A stretch of 64,000 nucleotides of DNA from Cercis canadensis (taxonomy: Eukaryota; Streptophyta; Magnoliopsida; Fabales; Fabaceae), in contig QAOA01007233.1 of assembly GCA_003255065.1 (NCBI GenBank), forward strand, positions 62,001 to 126,000. Direction: 5' to 3'. Below the pieces are notes generated by a model. It made no database searches. It was not told the origin of the DNA and saw only the letters and a list, made by a program, of their open reading frames with translations. Each line of letters opens with the position of its first letter. The stretch's first letter is position 1. Shown here piece after piece: positions 35,711-48,657 of the stretch. A program made the translations under genes and the position numbers.

Positions 35711-36286
35711 CTTCACTCACATTAAAGCCAAAATCCAACGCTTCCTCACTATGCTTTATTTCTGTGTCAAAACTACGCTTCCTCCTAGATTTTTTTTCAT
35801 ATTGTTAATGACCTATTCTTGACTCTCATGTCAAAACCACTTGTGGAAGCTCCAATAACCATGAAGGTCAAAAACCTCCTAGATTGTAACTAACTTTATA
35901 TTGGTAAAGACTTACTCTTTATTTTTTTTACTAATTCAACATTGTACGGGCAAATAAAGCACAAAATAAAGAAAGCCCATGAAAAGAGAAAAAAATAATA
36001 AAAAAAGTAAAAGGGGGAAAATGAGAGAAAGAATACACAGGTCTAGAATAATCACACTGTAAAAAAATGATTCTCAATTAATTATATATAAAAATTCCAA
36101 AACCTAAGCTGCAAATTATTACATTTGGGTGACGGATCCGGAATCCTACTTGAACCCGACCCAAAGTAGTTGGGTTGGGTCTGTATCCATGGTAAAACCC
36201 AACCCAATCACTTTCTATCGGTTCTCTTCTCTCTTTCTCCTAAAGACAGATTTCTCCATTCAAAGTTGAAAACTTTGCACAAAGAA
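35711..36286. other. Spacer and 5' flank of the methyltransferase gene
   Basis: A short ACTACGCTTC-containing repeat lies at about 35690-35785. The stretch from about 36130 is likely promoter and 5' UTR of the gene that follows. No other gene is seen. Confidence 0.5.
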
Positions 36287-39200
36287 ATGAAGCAGCTTCC
36301 TGCGCGCCTGATGAAGTCCCTCTCTGTTTCTTGTTTACCAGCTACAACAACCACCCTTCAAGAAATTACTTACAATCAAGCCAAAGGTCTCTCTCTTCCT
36401 ATCTGCCATTCTTATCTCTTTTGTCAAAGAAAAAAGACGCCTTTTGATTAGAAATGAGCTTCAATTAGTAGTTTTTGTTATCTTTAGCTAGTAGCTACAT
36501 TGATTACTATTTAAGTTATGTTTTATATTTAGCTTTTGGATTTTTTCCTCTAGTCTGAGGTACTTCTTTATCACAGAACTGAAGAATAGTTGAATAACAT
36601 GATTTTAGAAACAACTGACTGCTTCTGTCTTATGCTTTTGAAGTAATAGTTTGGTTGTATTTTGACAACATACAGCGACCCAGTGGCTAATTCCCCTAGA
36701 TTTTTGCTGGAATTTAGTTTATATTAACAATTCAGAGTGTAATGCGTTTGGCGAATTTTTAGTTAGTGACATTGTAGGTTAGTTGTGCTTTGTGGAAAGG
36801 AAAACAAAAAGGTTTTTTATCTTTCTATTTTCTTTTGTTGTTGAGGAGTGGGAGGATTGGAGTGTGGAGGATTCTTGTGTTGTAGCGTATTCTATATCAA
36901 CCATCTATGCTATAGTGCTAAATCAGCTGTCACTTGTTTATTTTAAACTTTGCCATTTTGGGCATAAAATAAATGTAAGTATCATAAACATTAGCAGTAA
37001 CCTTAGAAGAAGAAAATAACAAGAAGAGAAGGGAGAGAATGGTAGATGGTTGGGAGCTGATGAAGTTAAATTGTTTCCATAGTGAAAATCTTTGGGAAAT
37101 GATTCCACTTGCTAGTAGCTAAGATTTCACTTTCGATGAACAAAATATTAATTCATAGATGAAATATGTGTTGAAGATATTAATGTGATAGTGGAGTGTT
37201 AAATGAATATATGTTGTTCTATAGATGCAGTGAACTTGGAAACAATAAACATTCTTCTTGGAGGATAGGAATACCAAGTTTGTAATTTAAAAATGTGATG
37301 ACAAGTAACTATAAAAGAAGAGGCAATGTGAGCAAGTTGAAGATTGAAAAAGCTATGGTATTTGTTGCAATTCTTGTTGGGTTTTATAATTCATAGATAT
37401 TGTGGGAATGGAGAGATTGACTAACTCTGTAAACCACTTATTTAGAAGTAAAAAAAAGCTTTATGAGCAGAGCAGTACTCCAATAGTTATACTGATAATA
37501 AAAGATTGAGATTTGCAAGAATCGTGGACTTTAAGCTTATGATCATACAATGACACTTTGGTAAAGAGTGATTAAGAGTATGTTTAGATGAGAAGCAATG
37601 ATTTAGGTATATAAGTTTGTCTTTGTGCCAAGTTGTGAGGTTGAAAAAAGATATAATTGCAAAGAAGATAGTGGAGAATGTAAACTAGAGAAGACTTAAT
37701 GGTCAAGGAAAAGTAATATGTAGTATTTTTAACTGGATAACTTTAGCCAATTTGATCAGGGCTTGCCATGTTTGTTGCTGTCTTATGTATCCTTGCTCCT
37801 GATATCATGCCCCAGACATTCCAAGCAATTGTTCGATTTGCCAACAACATTGGTTCTAGACTGTGTACTTTAGATCTGATGGCCTCACATCACAAAAGCA
37901 CTCTATTATTGCCAAATCTGACAGTCTCGTCTGTGTACTTTAAATATAAGGCTGAGTCTACAATACAAAGGGCTGAAAATGGGTACCGGTGCAAATGGCG
38001 ATCAATGGCTGAGATGAAGCCACGTGTACACTCCAGATGAAATGACTGAATATTGCCTATAAATATTTAATTATATTTTGGCCCCATAAAATATATGTAT
38101 TTACTTTTATTCTCATCTAACCAAAAACACTTGTTTTCTCTTCTCCTCCATCATTCCGACGCCCCTTTCTTCTTCTTCAATTTCTTCTCTTCACTTCACA
38201 CAGACATCAACAACAAGAAGAAATAATTAAGGATCTCCTCGCTCATTCCACCAGGCACCAATACCAGTCAATCCAAAAAAGGGAAATTGATGCCAATTCT
38301 ACACAAAGCTTTATACTATGTTGATGAGTAAAGATCCAAATCCAAAACCCGTTGTGATCCGGGAAGTATGGGCTTCAAATCTAGAATCTGAATTCGAGCT
38401 CATCAGGGAAGCCATTGATCGCTTCCCCGTTATTTCCATGGATACCAAATTCCCTGGTGTCATCTACCACCCCCACATGGACCCCACTAAGCCTTTCCAC
38501 CACCGTCAACTTCACCCCTCCAATCATTACCGCCTCTTGAAGTCCAACGTTGATGCCTTGAACCTCATCCAAGTGGGTCTCACCCTCTCCGACGCCAACG
38601 GCAACCTCCGCGACCTCGGATCTGGAAACCAATTCATATGGGAATTCAATTTGTCCCATACTGTGGCAACGAAGAAGCGAGGGGGAGAGGTGATATTGGC
38701 CCAAGGATGGATAAACAACTTCCTTACCTTCCATCTTGCTCAAATGAGGAGCTTGTTACCAATCCATATACAATTCATTTTGAACTGATTGAATTTGTAA
38801 AAAAAAACCAATCTAAATATGGGCCAATCTATAATTCAACAAAAATATTAAGCTACTATGTTATTATTAGAAAGACTTGATAACCAAGTAGCTGGTTGAA
38901 CCATCAGAGCCATTGATTAGGCCAAGTGGATGATCCAATGGCAATTCAGTGCCATTTGCACCGGTACCCATTTTCAGCCCTTTGTATTGTAGACTTAACC
39001 TAAATATAAATGAATACATACTTATAGATTTTGTCCATATATTTATCTTTGGAGTTGCATGGTATATGAGAAATTCATAATCTTTTAAACTCACTGAATT
39101 ATTTTATGAATAGTTTTAGTTTGGTAGGTGTTGCGAAGGTTGTACTGAAAAAGGGGAAGACACAACTCTTTAAAGATGGGAACCCAATGGTATACAGTGG

Positions 39201-42200
39201 AGCTGTTGATAGAATAATCGGCAAACCACCTCCTAGAACTGGAGATATTGTGCTGGTGGCAGATGGGACTGAGAAACCTATAGGATGGGGGTTGTACAAC
39301 TCAGTTTCTATGTTCTGTGTTAGGCTCATGCAGCTTGAAGATGAAGCTACCAGGCACGAGTATATATAATTTCTTTCAATTTTAATTTTTCCCCTTGAGC
39401 AGGCCCCTGAGAAGTAAATCTTGATGATACAGGGAGCCTTCGTGTGTGTTGAACATAGAGAAACTGGTTGAAACAAGAATAGATGGTGCTGCAAAATTGC
39501 GTAGGAGGTTGGGCCTTCCTTCAGCCCATACAAATGCATATCGTCTAATTAATAGTGAAGGAGACAGGTGAGCTTTTTGGGTTGAGTATTTCTTCTTTAT
39601 GTTTCAGTTTGTTGTTTAATCCATCCAATTCTCCAAATTATTAGTTTATTTGAGTACTAGATTTATAACTACAAATGTGCATGCAACAGATTTGCAATTT
39701 AAGCTCACCAAATTGAAACAAATTAACTATCTGAGTGTTATATTTCTTGTATCTCAGAAAGTTGGTAAAATTGGTGTCCTTGATGTGTTGCAGTAGTAGT
39801 GCCATATATATTTATATCTGATACAAGTTATGCACCAAATGGTTTTATCTAAAAAACGTGCATCATACAGATTTTTCTTTATATCTTATTTTTGCAGGCC
39901 TTCTTAATTAAGTATTTCCAATCACTGATTGTCACTCTCTGCTGTATACAATAATGTCTCGAAGTAAGGTTGCTTGCATGAATTTGAGGTGGATTTTACT
40001 GGTTTCTACAGATTATCAGGATTGATCGTTGATGTGTTTGGAGATGTAGCTGTAATAGCATCATCTGCTGCTTGGGTTGAGAAGTACAAAGCAGAGATAG
40101 AAGCATGCATCAGTACAATAAATGATATTAATCATATAAATTGGCGGCCATCTGTTGATATTTTAAAGGAAGAAGGTGTGGATGTATCAGATTTGAAAGA
40201 AATGCATTCACCAGCTTGTCCTGAAAGAACAAAGGTATGCATCCCAAAAAATTATTGTTATCTTGGGCAAGTCCTCCTTTTCTGGGAAGTTTTGACATAG
40301 GGCTAAGCCTGAAGGTCAACTTGATATTTGACCATGTACTGTGTAAACAATAGCCTTCTTATGATCTTCATGAAAACCTGATTATAGTTTCACCACAGTG
40401 CTTATTGCTAGTCCGGTAGGCCATGAGACTTAAATGCTACTCCCATCCCCTTTTTTTGCAATAAGTGACAATTGCTCAGTAAGGACTCCACCAAGTTGGG
40501 AATTAGCTGAATGAACCTTGCTACACTAATATATGCCTGAAGAAATTTAAAATGCAATATTTTTGACAATGACAATTGTTATGTCTCTACAGCAAAACTG
40601 AATTTCTGTTTTGAATGAAAAACATTTGATTTTAAGTATTTTGTTAATCTTGCATAATCACTATAGAAGCTAATTTACTTTATATTTGCTAGTATTTCCA
40701 CAATTAAATGTCTGAAATTTTACTATATTAGCATTCATGTTTAGACTTGCTTTCCTTCTAGTAGGACCTTCATATTTCTCCAATTTCTTTGTGCACAAAA
40801 TCAAATGATTAAAAATGGGGATCTGGACAAGCAATCATTTCAATATGAAATTTATTATGAGATTTTTTATGCCATATTGTTCCTATCTGTCAGATTATGG
40901 AAAATGGAATTTTATACGCAATTTCACTGAAGGGCCAGAAAACAGGATTTTATGCAGATCAACGCGAGAACCGTCAGTTTATATCAAGAATAGCAGATGG
41001 TCAAAAGGTTCTTGATCTTTGCTGTTATAGTGGTGGTTTTGCTCTGAATGCAGCACGTGGAGGTGCTGTAAATGTCACTGGTACACTATACGTTGCTAAT
41101 TTTCTCATTCTTAGTGAATTACTTCCCTCTACGATCTAATTTATGCTATTGTAGAAATTTTGATTTGTCAACTGACTCATCCTTCTTGTTTAAAAAGAAA
41201 TGAAGTATACAACTTGATATGAATGATCAAGATATAAGTGAGTTGTCTAGATTTGAAGCAGAACTTTTAACATTTGGTGTTATTGAAGACCATTAAACCA
41301 ATTATTACCAAATTCTTTGTTATATCAACTGTGACCAAGATCCTGCTAAGATGATTATTTAACTGTACATTGATTTTTTTCTTTTCCTACCGAGCAATAC
41401 TCTAAAAGATAACTTTGAGATTCTCTGATGTTGCATTATAATTTAAGCTTCCATAAAATTATTTGCAAGAAACACATATATTTCGTGTGGACACCCACAA
41501 ACTGGATTGATTTTAATGTCTCATTATTTATACATTTTGTATAGGTGTTGATACTTCACTTCCTGCTCTCGAGCTTGCAAACGAAAATATTGCACTCAAT
41601 AACATGGATCCAGGAAGAATATCATTTTTGAGAGAAGATGCAACTGAATTCATGAAGAGTGCTCTTTCAAGAAATGAGTCATGGGATATTGTCATCATTG
41701 ATCCTCCTAAATTGGCACCAACAAAAAAGGTGTTGCAGAAAACATAGTTATTTTCCAATGTAATCTGGCTAAATAAAGGGCTTAAGTCAACTCAAGCAAA
41801 GTGTTAGAGACCTGAGTGAAGCAACATTATTTTAGCTTGGGTTGAGTTTCTAACTAATGATATATCTGGTGCTGTCTCTGATTGAAACTTTGCAATATCA
41901 TTGTTGTTTCTGTGCAGTTCCAGCTTTCTCTTTCTAAATGTTGGATTAACTTTATATGGTACAGGTTCTACATGGTGCATCAGGCATGTACAGAAATTTA
42001 AACTCCCTAGCAATGCAACTAACAAAAAGAGGTGGTCTCCTCATGACTTGTTCATGTTCTGGAGCTGTGACCCAGAGTGGAATATTCCTACGAATTCTTC
42101 AGGTTTTATCCTATATGCTTTTAGTGTTTTCTGAGATTAATTATCATCAAGGCATTGTTTAACCATAAAGAGGTTGGATTGCTCTAGTAATCATAATATT

Positions 42201-42819
42201 GTGGGTTGTTTTAACAACGGAATATACTAATAATACTAAAATTAAGATAATATATTAAAAAGCAATATAACTGTTTATCCAAGGGGTCCGGAACTTGTAG
42301 AAGCTGCAGTGAGGTTATAAATATTTAATCTCTCATGCCTTAGGGACAGAATACCATGCAGAAAGTCAATGGATTTGAGGATTCTAGGATGGACTAGTGT
42401 ACGGAAACAAAGATATTAGGATTCATTGGTAAAACCTGTAAAGAAATGGGACGAGGTCTTTTTGAAGTAATGATAGGAAGCTTTGCAGGTAAATAAGATG
42501 CTGGAATTTTTAGCCAATAGCCAGTATAGAGGTTTTTGAAGTTTTATTGGTTTCATAAAGCCAAGTTATAGGCTTGTTGAATCATGAATGGAACATTTGT
42601 TCATAAAAGTAACCTCCCATCCAAAAACCAAATCAGAAAGTGCTTCCCATTTGCTTAATGAAAATTGACCATCCTTTTCCTTTTATTTAGGGTGCAGCAA
42701 CCATGGCAAGGAGGAAAATCACTGTTCTAAGGCAGGCTGGAGCAGCTTGCGATCATCCTATTGACCCATCCTACCCAGAAGGCGCATACCTTTCCAACAT
42801 TCTTCTAAGAGTATTATGA
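36287..42819 (+). CDS. RlmI-like PUA-domain SAM-dependent RNA methyltransferase
   Basis: Eight exons: 36287-36386, 39128-39359, 39433-39567, 40012-40234, 40894-41080, 41545-41729, 41965-42102 and 42691-42819. They sum to 1329 nt, 442 aa. The N-terminus is short, basic and Ser/Thr-rich, so a targeting peptide is possible. A PUA-type domain follows ([20 protein letters not shown] to GWGLYNS), then a central region ([15 protein letters not shown]), then a Rossmann methyltransferase: SAM-binding [16 protein letters not shown], acidic loop [12 protein letters not shown], catalytic-type IIDPPKLAP and late SCSGAV. Bacterial RlmI methylates a cytosine C5 in 23S rRNA; here the substrate is inferred to be organellar rRNA. 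Intron 1 is long because it hosts a Mutator-like element. Confidence 0.9.
37941..39009. mobile_element. Pack-type Mutator-like element carrying a CAF1 fragment
   Basis: The element is 37950-39000 (1051 bp), flanked by an exact 9-bp target duplication TAAATATAA (37941-37949 and 39001-39009). Its 50-bp terminal inverted repeats (37950-37999 and 38951-39000) match at 48 positions; mismatches are at positions 3 and 5 from the ends. The 9-bp duplication is typical of Mutator-like elements. There is no transposase; the interior carries part of a cellular deadenylase gene with its 5' UTR, so this is a Pack-MULE. It lies in the sense orientation of the host intron. Confidence 0.93.
38324..38788 (+). 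pseudogene. Captured CAF1/POP2-type deadenylase 5' fragment
   Basis: Reads [38 protein letters not shown], then [20 protein letters not shown] and QFIWEFNL. This is the first 100 or so residues of CCR4-associated factor 1 proteins, nucleases that shorten mRNA poly(A) tails within the CCR4-NOT complex. In active enzymes the first catalytic motif is DTEFPG; here it is DTKFPG, so one metal-ligand Glu is Lys. After WEFNL the family match stops and the remaining two-thirds of the enzyme are absent. No intron is present, as in many plant CAF1 genes. It cannot be a nuclease, but could be transcribed from a captured promoter or from the host gene. Confidence 0.85.
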
Positions 42820-43660
42820 GGATTCTACTCACAAGTCCACAACAAGTTTTTTCATTTATGCTACTCTCATGCAAGGTTATATTTTTGAAGGACAACCTCA
42901 GCCTATTTAGAGCACTCATATTTCTAAAATTGAATTCATTTGTCTACTAACTACATAATTAATTTAAAACTAACACAGTATTGATTACATCATTTGTGAA
43001 AATGGCTATTCTATTCATGCTTTGTTTTGGTGAAATGATAATTCTTATTCCAAGTTTTTTTTTTCTTTGTACAATTTTAGGAATTTGAATTGATTTGATC
43101 ACTTATCACTTATCAACGTAATTCTTTTGATCAAACGTTCCTGCTTTATTTTATTTTATTTTTTCATCTCAAATTGGCATCAACTAGACTCAAATCTCTC
43201 ATTTCCACCTAGGTGCATATGATTTAAGTCTGGAAAAGGCACCTAAGATTTTGAAAAAGGTCTCCTCATGCCATGATTTTAGGACATGTTTGGAACCCCC
43301 CTTCGGTAACGAAGGAAAAGAATTTCAACACAGAATGTTTTAACATCAGTACTCAACCAATTCTCCGAAAATTAGGATGATAGATCATCTCAGTGCCTAC
43401 TATCTCAGGCAGTGTTCATGCCTATCCAAGATAGGTGAAAACTAAAGCACTAACCCTCCTGATTTTCCAAGTTGTACAAAATGCAACTTGCTACATATAT
43501 TGAATTCAAATTCTCAAGCAATACAAGATATTCCAACTCTGAGAGAATACGGGAAAAAGAAAATAAAAAAAAAATAAAAAAAAAAAGAAAGAAATCATAA
43601 CACCAATGTAATTTCTTGAGTTAAATTTGTACGTATAAGTAAAATAGATATACAAAATTA
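42820..43660. other. Spacer between convergent methyltransferase and ALIS genes
   Basis: Contains the two 3' untranslated regions. No gene or mobile element is recognised. Confidence 0.6.
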
Positions 43661-43766
43661 CATCTGCCACTGAAATCTCCATGCCGACTTGGAAGGCCAA
43701 ACAAGGATGTTAGCATCTGCCACTGAAATCTCCATGCCCGCTTGGAAGGCCAAACAAGGATGTTGG
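43661..43766. repeat. Tandem 53-bp duplication at the ALIS 3' end
   Basis: Units 43661-43713 and 43714-43766 both begin CATCTGCCACTGAAATCTCC and differ at only a few positions. They lie just beyond the stop codon of the ALIS gene, in its probable 3' UTR. Confidence 0.9.
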
Positions 43767-43775
43767 CTTCTCTGC

Positions 43776-46700
43776 CTAGTGCCCTCCAGGATTCCTATTC
43801 CATGACAAATATGAGGGGTCTCCAAGTTGCCTAGGGACAGATAGAGAAAGACACGTTGGTTAGTAAAAAATTGAACCTATATATATACAGAAAGAGTCAA
43901 ATAATACTGGTTTAAACAAAACCGGCTTTACACAATTCAATAACTTTTTATGGAAATGCAAAACACATGAAACCCAGTATTAGTTATTATTCCTTCAATT
44001 TAAAATTGAAAGTTTGTATAGTTCTTCAAGTATAAGAAAATATCCATCATTCAATAGAGTACTTAGCAAAACCCAACCGATAACTGATATGGAATTTGAA
44101 AGGACATATTCACGGAATTGACTCCTAGTGCCATCAGGAAATCCAGTTAATTTACAAAAAAATGTGAAAATTTGGAACACACTCGACATACAATTCACTC
44201 GAGCATGTTGTAGGTTGTAATCAAACTCATCAATGTTACCCATACCAGATTCAGAGCTAAAAACTAAGGAACGGGTAGAAGTTGCAAATGCTGACGCATA
44301 ATTATCCAATTAATCTTGTATGACAAAGAGGAGCCATGCCAACAATGTTGGTAAGGAGACCCATGGGACTCAGAAATAAAGTTCTGCTTGCAAATGCTTG
44401 AAAGAGTGCACACATCCAACACCATTCAGTTCACCAACAACAAATAAATAAATAGAAATCATGTCACAAAACAAGCCACTATATGAACATCTCTGCTTCA
44501 CAAGGAACTTTCATGAAAGTAAGCAGTTGGGATTAAATATTTACCTTGGCTTGAAAAAGTATATAATGGTGAAAGCCATAGCCAAAAAGAAGCATAGTCC
44601 CCCAACAGTGAGATAAGCAATGCCAAGGAAGTCATTCTTTCCACCAAGCCAGCTAGTAGTTGAAAGTACAAGCTTCTTCTTGCCATTAAAACTGTATGTG
44701 TTGTAGTTGTTCTGCAATACCACATTTATGGTATCACCTGGCAGCAGATCCACCTCTATCTTTCCATACAACTTCCTAAAGGTTGGCAGGGCAGCAGTTC
44801 GCATCCACACAATGAGATCTTCCTGTTGGCTCAACTGTTATAGAAAATGTATCAAAAATGTCAGCAATTTGTCTCATTGCTGAAAGCTAACACCCAAACT
44901 AATCAAAAGATGAATAATAAAATATGCTTAAGGTTATAAAAAGAAAGTGAGGGCATTATAGCAATGTGGAACAGAGGTACAGCATGTAACCATTTTTCAA
45001 AGAAAAATTCCTAAATAAGCTTTGTTTCAAGATTGGCATCCCCAATGCAAATAGAGCAAGGATCATTCACAAGCTTTAACAATATACACGCAATGGATTA
45101 TCTGTACTTAAAAACGAAACCCCACTTTATCTTGAGTTTAATCAAGTATATACTCTATGACAAGAATAACAAGAGTTAGAAGAATATTAGAATAGCTATA
45201 TTTTAATCAAGGAGGTGCTGGATGAGGCTAGAGAAGCCACCATTAATGGACCCAATGGTGCAGCCAGAAAGGGATAGTAATCCAAGCACATCAAGATATA
45301 CTAGATTGCACTTTAACCGTTTGAATAACAAAAATTGAGTATCTTACATTGACTTTAAAGTGTTCTATTTTCCTATTGGGACCCCCAAACAACTACCCTC
45401 CCATCCCTGATGTGAACCCTAAAATGCTAAATCTCTAATCTACAGAGAACCATAGAAGATAGCCTTAGAAACAAAATATCAGGCCATGTAAAGACTTACT
45501 GGTATGTTTTTATCGAGAGTAGCACCGCCTTTAAGAGAACTATTCTGGAAGTTTTTAGGGAAAACATCTTTTCCAAATTTGTGCTCCCTGTCACTCTTCC
45601 AAGATATGTGTTTCTTATTAACTGTCAGATTTGTGTTCGTGCGGGAGAAGCTGTAAGTATCATTGAACAAGCTCCAAGCTATAAGACCACAAGGTACAAT
45701 TGTCATTGATCCATTTATATAATCTTCAGGCTTGCAAGAACTTGTTGAATTCACTTTTTTGGGATCCCGTAACTGCTCATCACTTCGACTTTTGACATAT
45801 CTGGATTATAGAAAATAGCAATTATATTAACACAAATCATTAAATAATGAATACATATGCATTAGATTCAACCTTAAAACAGAAAATCACCACCCAGAAA
45901 ATCAGTGATATAATAAATTTTTGAGTAGGTTGTGCACCAATCAGATTATGGATATTCAATACACAAGAAAATACAAGTACATACCGGCGATGATTCTGGT
46001 AGAAGTTGTCAAGCTGGTAGTAAACATAAATAGGCTGTTTCATACGTTTTGTCACCTACTCAAATAAGCATGGGAGAAGAAAAGATGAGAACATAATAGT
46101 GTGACCCCCATAAATCACTTTAATATGTATATATACACACATACATGTGTGTTTGTACGCTTAGATAACATCAGACTGTTAGTATCACTATTGCTATTGA
46201 TATTGCTGCTTAATATGGGAAAAGAACCAATAACAAGATGATCATTAAATTTTGAAAACAAGAAATTGGTGTCAAAGAAACTTACATTGAGCTGCCTCGT
46301 GCATGTTTTATTATTTGCAGATGCCTGAATGAATGCAACTTTGTTGTTTTTAAAGTTTTCAGGTATGCAGTCAGAATCATACCTATCAACAATTTCAACA
46401 ACCTGACAGAAAATAAGATAATCAGAGTCAGAATTACACATAACCCAAATCTTCAATTCAAAACATTATTACGTTCAAGCATACATCGTTTGAAGCAAAT
46501 AGGGAAGCAACTCCAATAGGAATGAAGACAACACTGACAAGCAAGAAAGCTGAAATAACCTGCACAAAAAGATTTAAATTAAAAGCAAATCATATGTATG
46601 CAGATAAAGACTTTTATATGTACATAGATTACACTTAGAACTATGGGTATATATAAACAGCTAGTATTACCGCTCGTGGCGTAAGAATAGGCTTGCATGC

Positions 46701-47372
46701 TGGAAGTTCTTGTTGTGTAAACTTTGAATCTGAAAGGTACAAAATTTTGGAAGAGAATCCTTGTCAGTCAAGTTTTCACTAAGTAGATCAAAAGTGATAA
46801 CAAAAATGCATTGTTTTTAAAACACAACACAACTATCTAACTACAAAGAACTCCATGATTTAGTCACCAACCAATAAGCATGTAAATTGCATTTTAATAA
46901 AAATGTCAACCTTCGGATGATAAAGCGGATATTTTCTTGACACAAAGTGAATGACATAAAATCAAAAACCCTAATGAAATAGAGCTTGAGCAACAGGTAC
47001 AGCTATCTTCATATTATGCACCGAGTACTAATACAGGCAAAACAAGGACAGTCAGCACACCATACCCATCCCCCCAAAACATACCCAGAAAAGAAATAGC
47101 ATCAGTTCTTTCAGAAATGACCCTGTCAATCCCTTTGCAGAACAAACATAAACATAAATAAATAGCAACATCTCCATCTGGGTAGCTTGATCAGAAAGCC
47201 CATTAGAAGAAATTCAGTTTGATTGTGGGTAACTACAAATTGAACTCAAAAAGTAAAAGAAAACATCAAAAATCAGAAAGTTTGAGAAGACTTTACACTT
47301 AGGTCGCTTAGTATTTCTTCTTGCAGCTGTTGATTCAGTGGATCCAGACCCACCAGAGCTCGATGTTGCCAT
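43776..47372 (-). CDS. ALIS: ALA-interacting subunit (CDC50/ALIS family)
   Basis: Eight exons on -: 47372-47297, 46729-46671, 46559-46485, 46402-46286, 46055-45985, 45800-45500, 44834-44545 and 43830-43776. They total 1044 nt, 347 aa, typical for the family. Features: a Ser/Gly-rich N-terminus, the conserved [18 protein letters not shown], membrane segment 1 ([20 protein letters not shown]), a large lumenal domain with paired Cys and NxS/T sites, conserved [14 protein letters not shown] and [12 protein letters not shown], membrane segment 2 ([16 protein letters not shown]) and the C-terminal [16 protein letters not shown]. These proteins are beta subunits of P4-ATPase lipid flippases, needed for their ER exit and activity. 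The open reading runs two codons past the 44545 donor to a stop, but the small last exon restores the family C-terminus. Which paralogue it is cannot be told. Confidence 0.95.
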
Positions 47373-48657
47373 AATCGAATCCTAATTCTTCAAAGGCTTT
47401 CCCTTATCGAAAAATCCTCTAATTCAACAAAAACACCCACCTTCTTTTCCCCAGAAAATGAACGAAGACGGTGATGGGAAAATTGAAACTCGAAATTTGA
47501 GAGAGAAAATGAAATGGGTCTATAAATTGGGATTAGGCGGGTGGGTCTTGTGCTTGTTCTCTCAAAGGATTGACTTTTACGAAGAAACGAAAGAAAGAAG
47601 GATGTTTCCTGGGGCGGCCGGTCACCGTTTCCCTCTCTCTCTGTGGAACAAGGAGGGATAAGAGAGAGAAACACACAAGCAAAGCCAAAGAAGAGTCAAA
47701 CAAATACAATGCAATTAGCAATAACTCGGTTTGACCATTGAACCGGTTTTTTTTTTTAATTTCATTTATTTTATATTTTACACGTTCATGTTAGAACTAG
47801 AAGAGGAGACTGAGAGTTCAAGGCAACGTTGAAATGTTAAAACTACTAATATTCAATTTCAAACTATTTTTCTCCATTGAGCATGATCACGTGTTGAAGT
47901 TTTCCAATCCCCCACCACTATATTATCACTTTCGAACACTCGCACACACCCTTATATATGTATTATGTATATATATATCTTCGTTCTTTTGTGGCCATAG
48001 AAGCTTATGCCATAAAACCTTCTCTATAAGGCAAAAGTACAAGCCATATCATTTAACTTATTACTATTAGCGACAGATGTGTGTAGTCTGTAGCATGTAA
48101 TTGAATGATATTGAGATCGTTTTCAAAATTTGTAAATTTTGTGTTCAAATTCAGAGTTATAACCAAAATATTTAAAAAAAAAAAAAAAGAAAGATGTATG
48201 TGGTCTTAATTCTTATAAAATATATTTCCTTTTACCTAATCAAATGTAGCCCTCCTGTGAGATTTCAATTTCATTTGGACACTGTCTCTTTCTCCAACCT
48301 CTTCTCATAGGTAATTTTATCATATTCAAAAAAATTTAATATTGAACGTGAAAAACAAATGCATTAATTATTATGTTTTTAGGTAGTATTTATAATGCAA
48401 CAATCAAATGAAGAGAACTTAATAACAACGTCTCCGGATTAATAATGTTTCGTCAAATAAATAACATTGCTGACAGCAATAATGGCCAAGGCCAACGAGG
48501 CTAGCATAATAATTATTGTATTGTAAAGCCAATGATTGTAATGAATGACTATAGGATAATTGGGGTATTTCTCATTTGGAGTGTAAAATGTTTTTTTTTT
48601 TTTTTTTAACGTAAGTGCACATGTTAAAAAAGAGAGGAGGAGTACATCGTAGAATAA
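47373..48657. other. ALIS 5' flank and AT-rich intergenic DNA
   Basis: The 5' UTR and promoter of ALIS, rich in GA/CT tracts near 47500-47700. No gene is seen beyond it. Confidence 0.6.

Larger units (their letters stand above)
36387..39127 (+). other. Long first intron of the methyltransferase gene
   Basis: 2741-bp intron, GT donor and TTTGGTAG acceptor. It hosts the 1051-bp Mutator-like element at 37950-39000. The remainder shows no coding sequence. Confidence 0.8.

Noticed and set aside
38318..38788. Annotating the CAF1-like frame as a working deadenylase gene
   Set aside because: It lacks most of the nuclease domain, has a changed catalytic residue and lies wholly between Mutator-type inverted repeats.
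44498..44545. Ending the ALIS protein at the stop just after FFKPR
   Set aside because: A good GTAAAT donor overlaps that point, and a small downstream exon at 43830-43776 supplies the family's conserved C-terminus and keeps the total a multiple of three.
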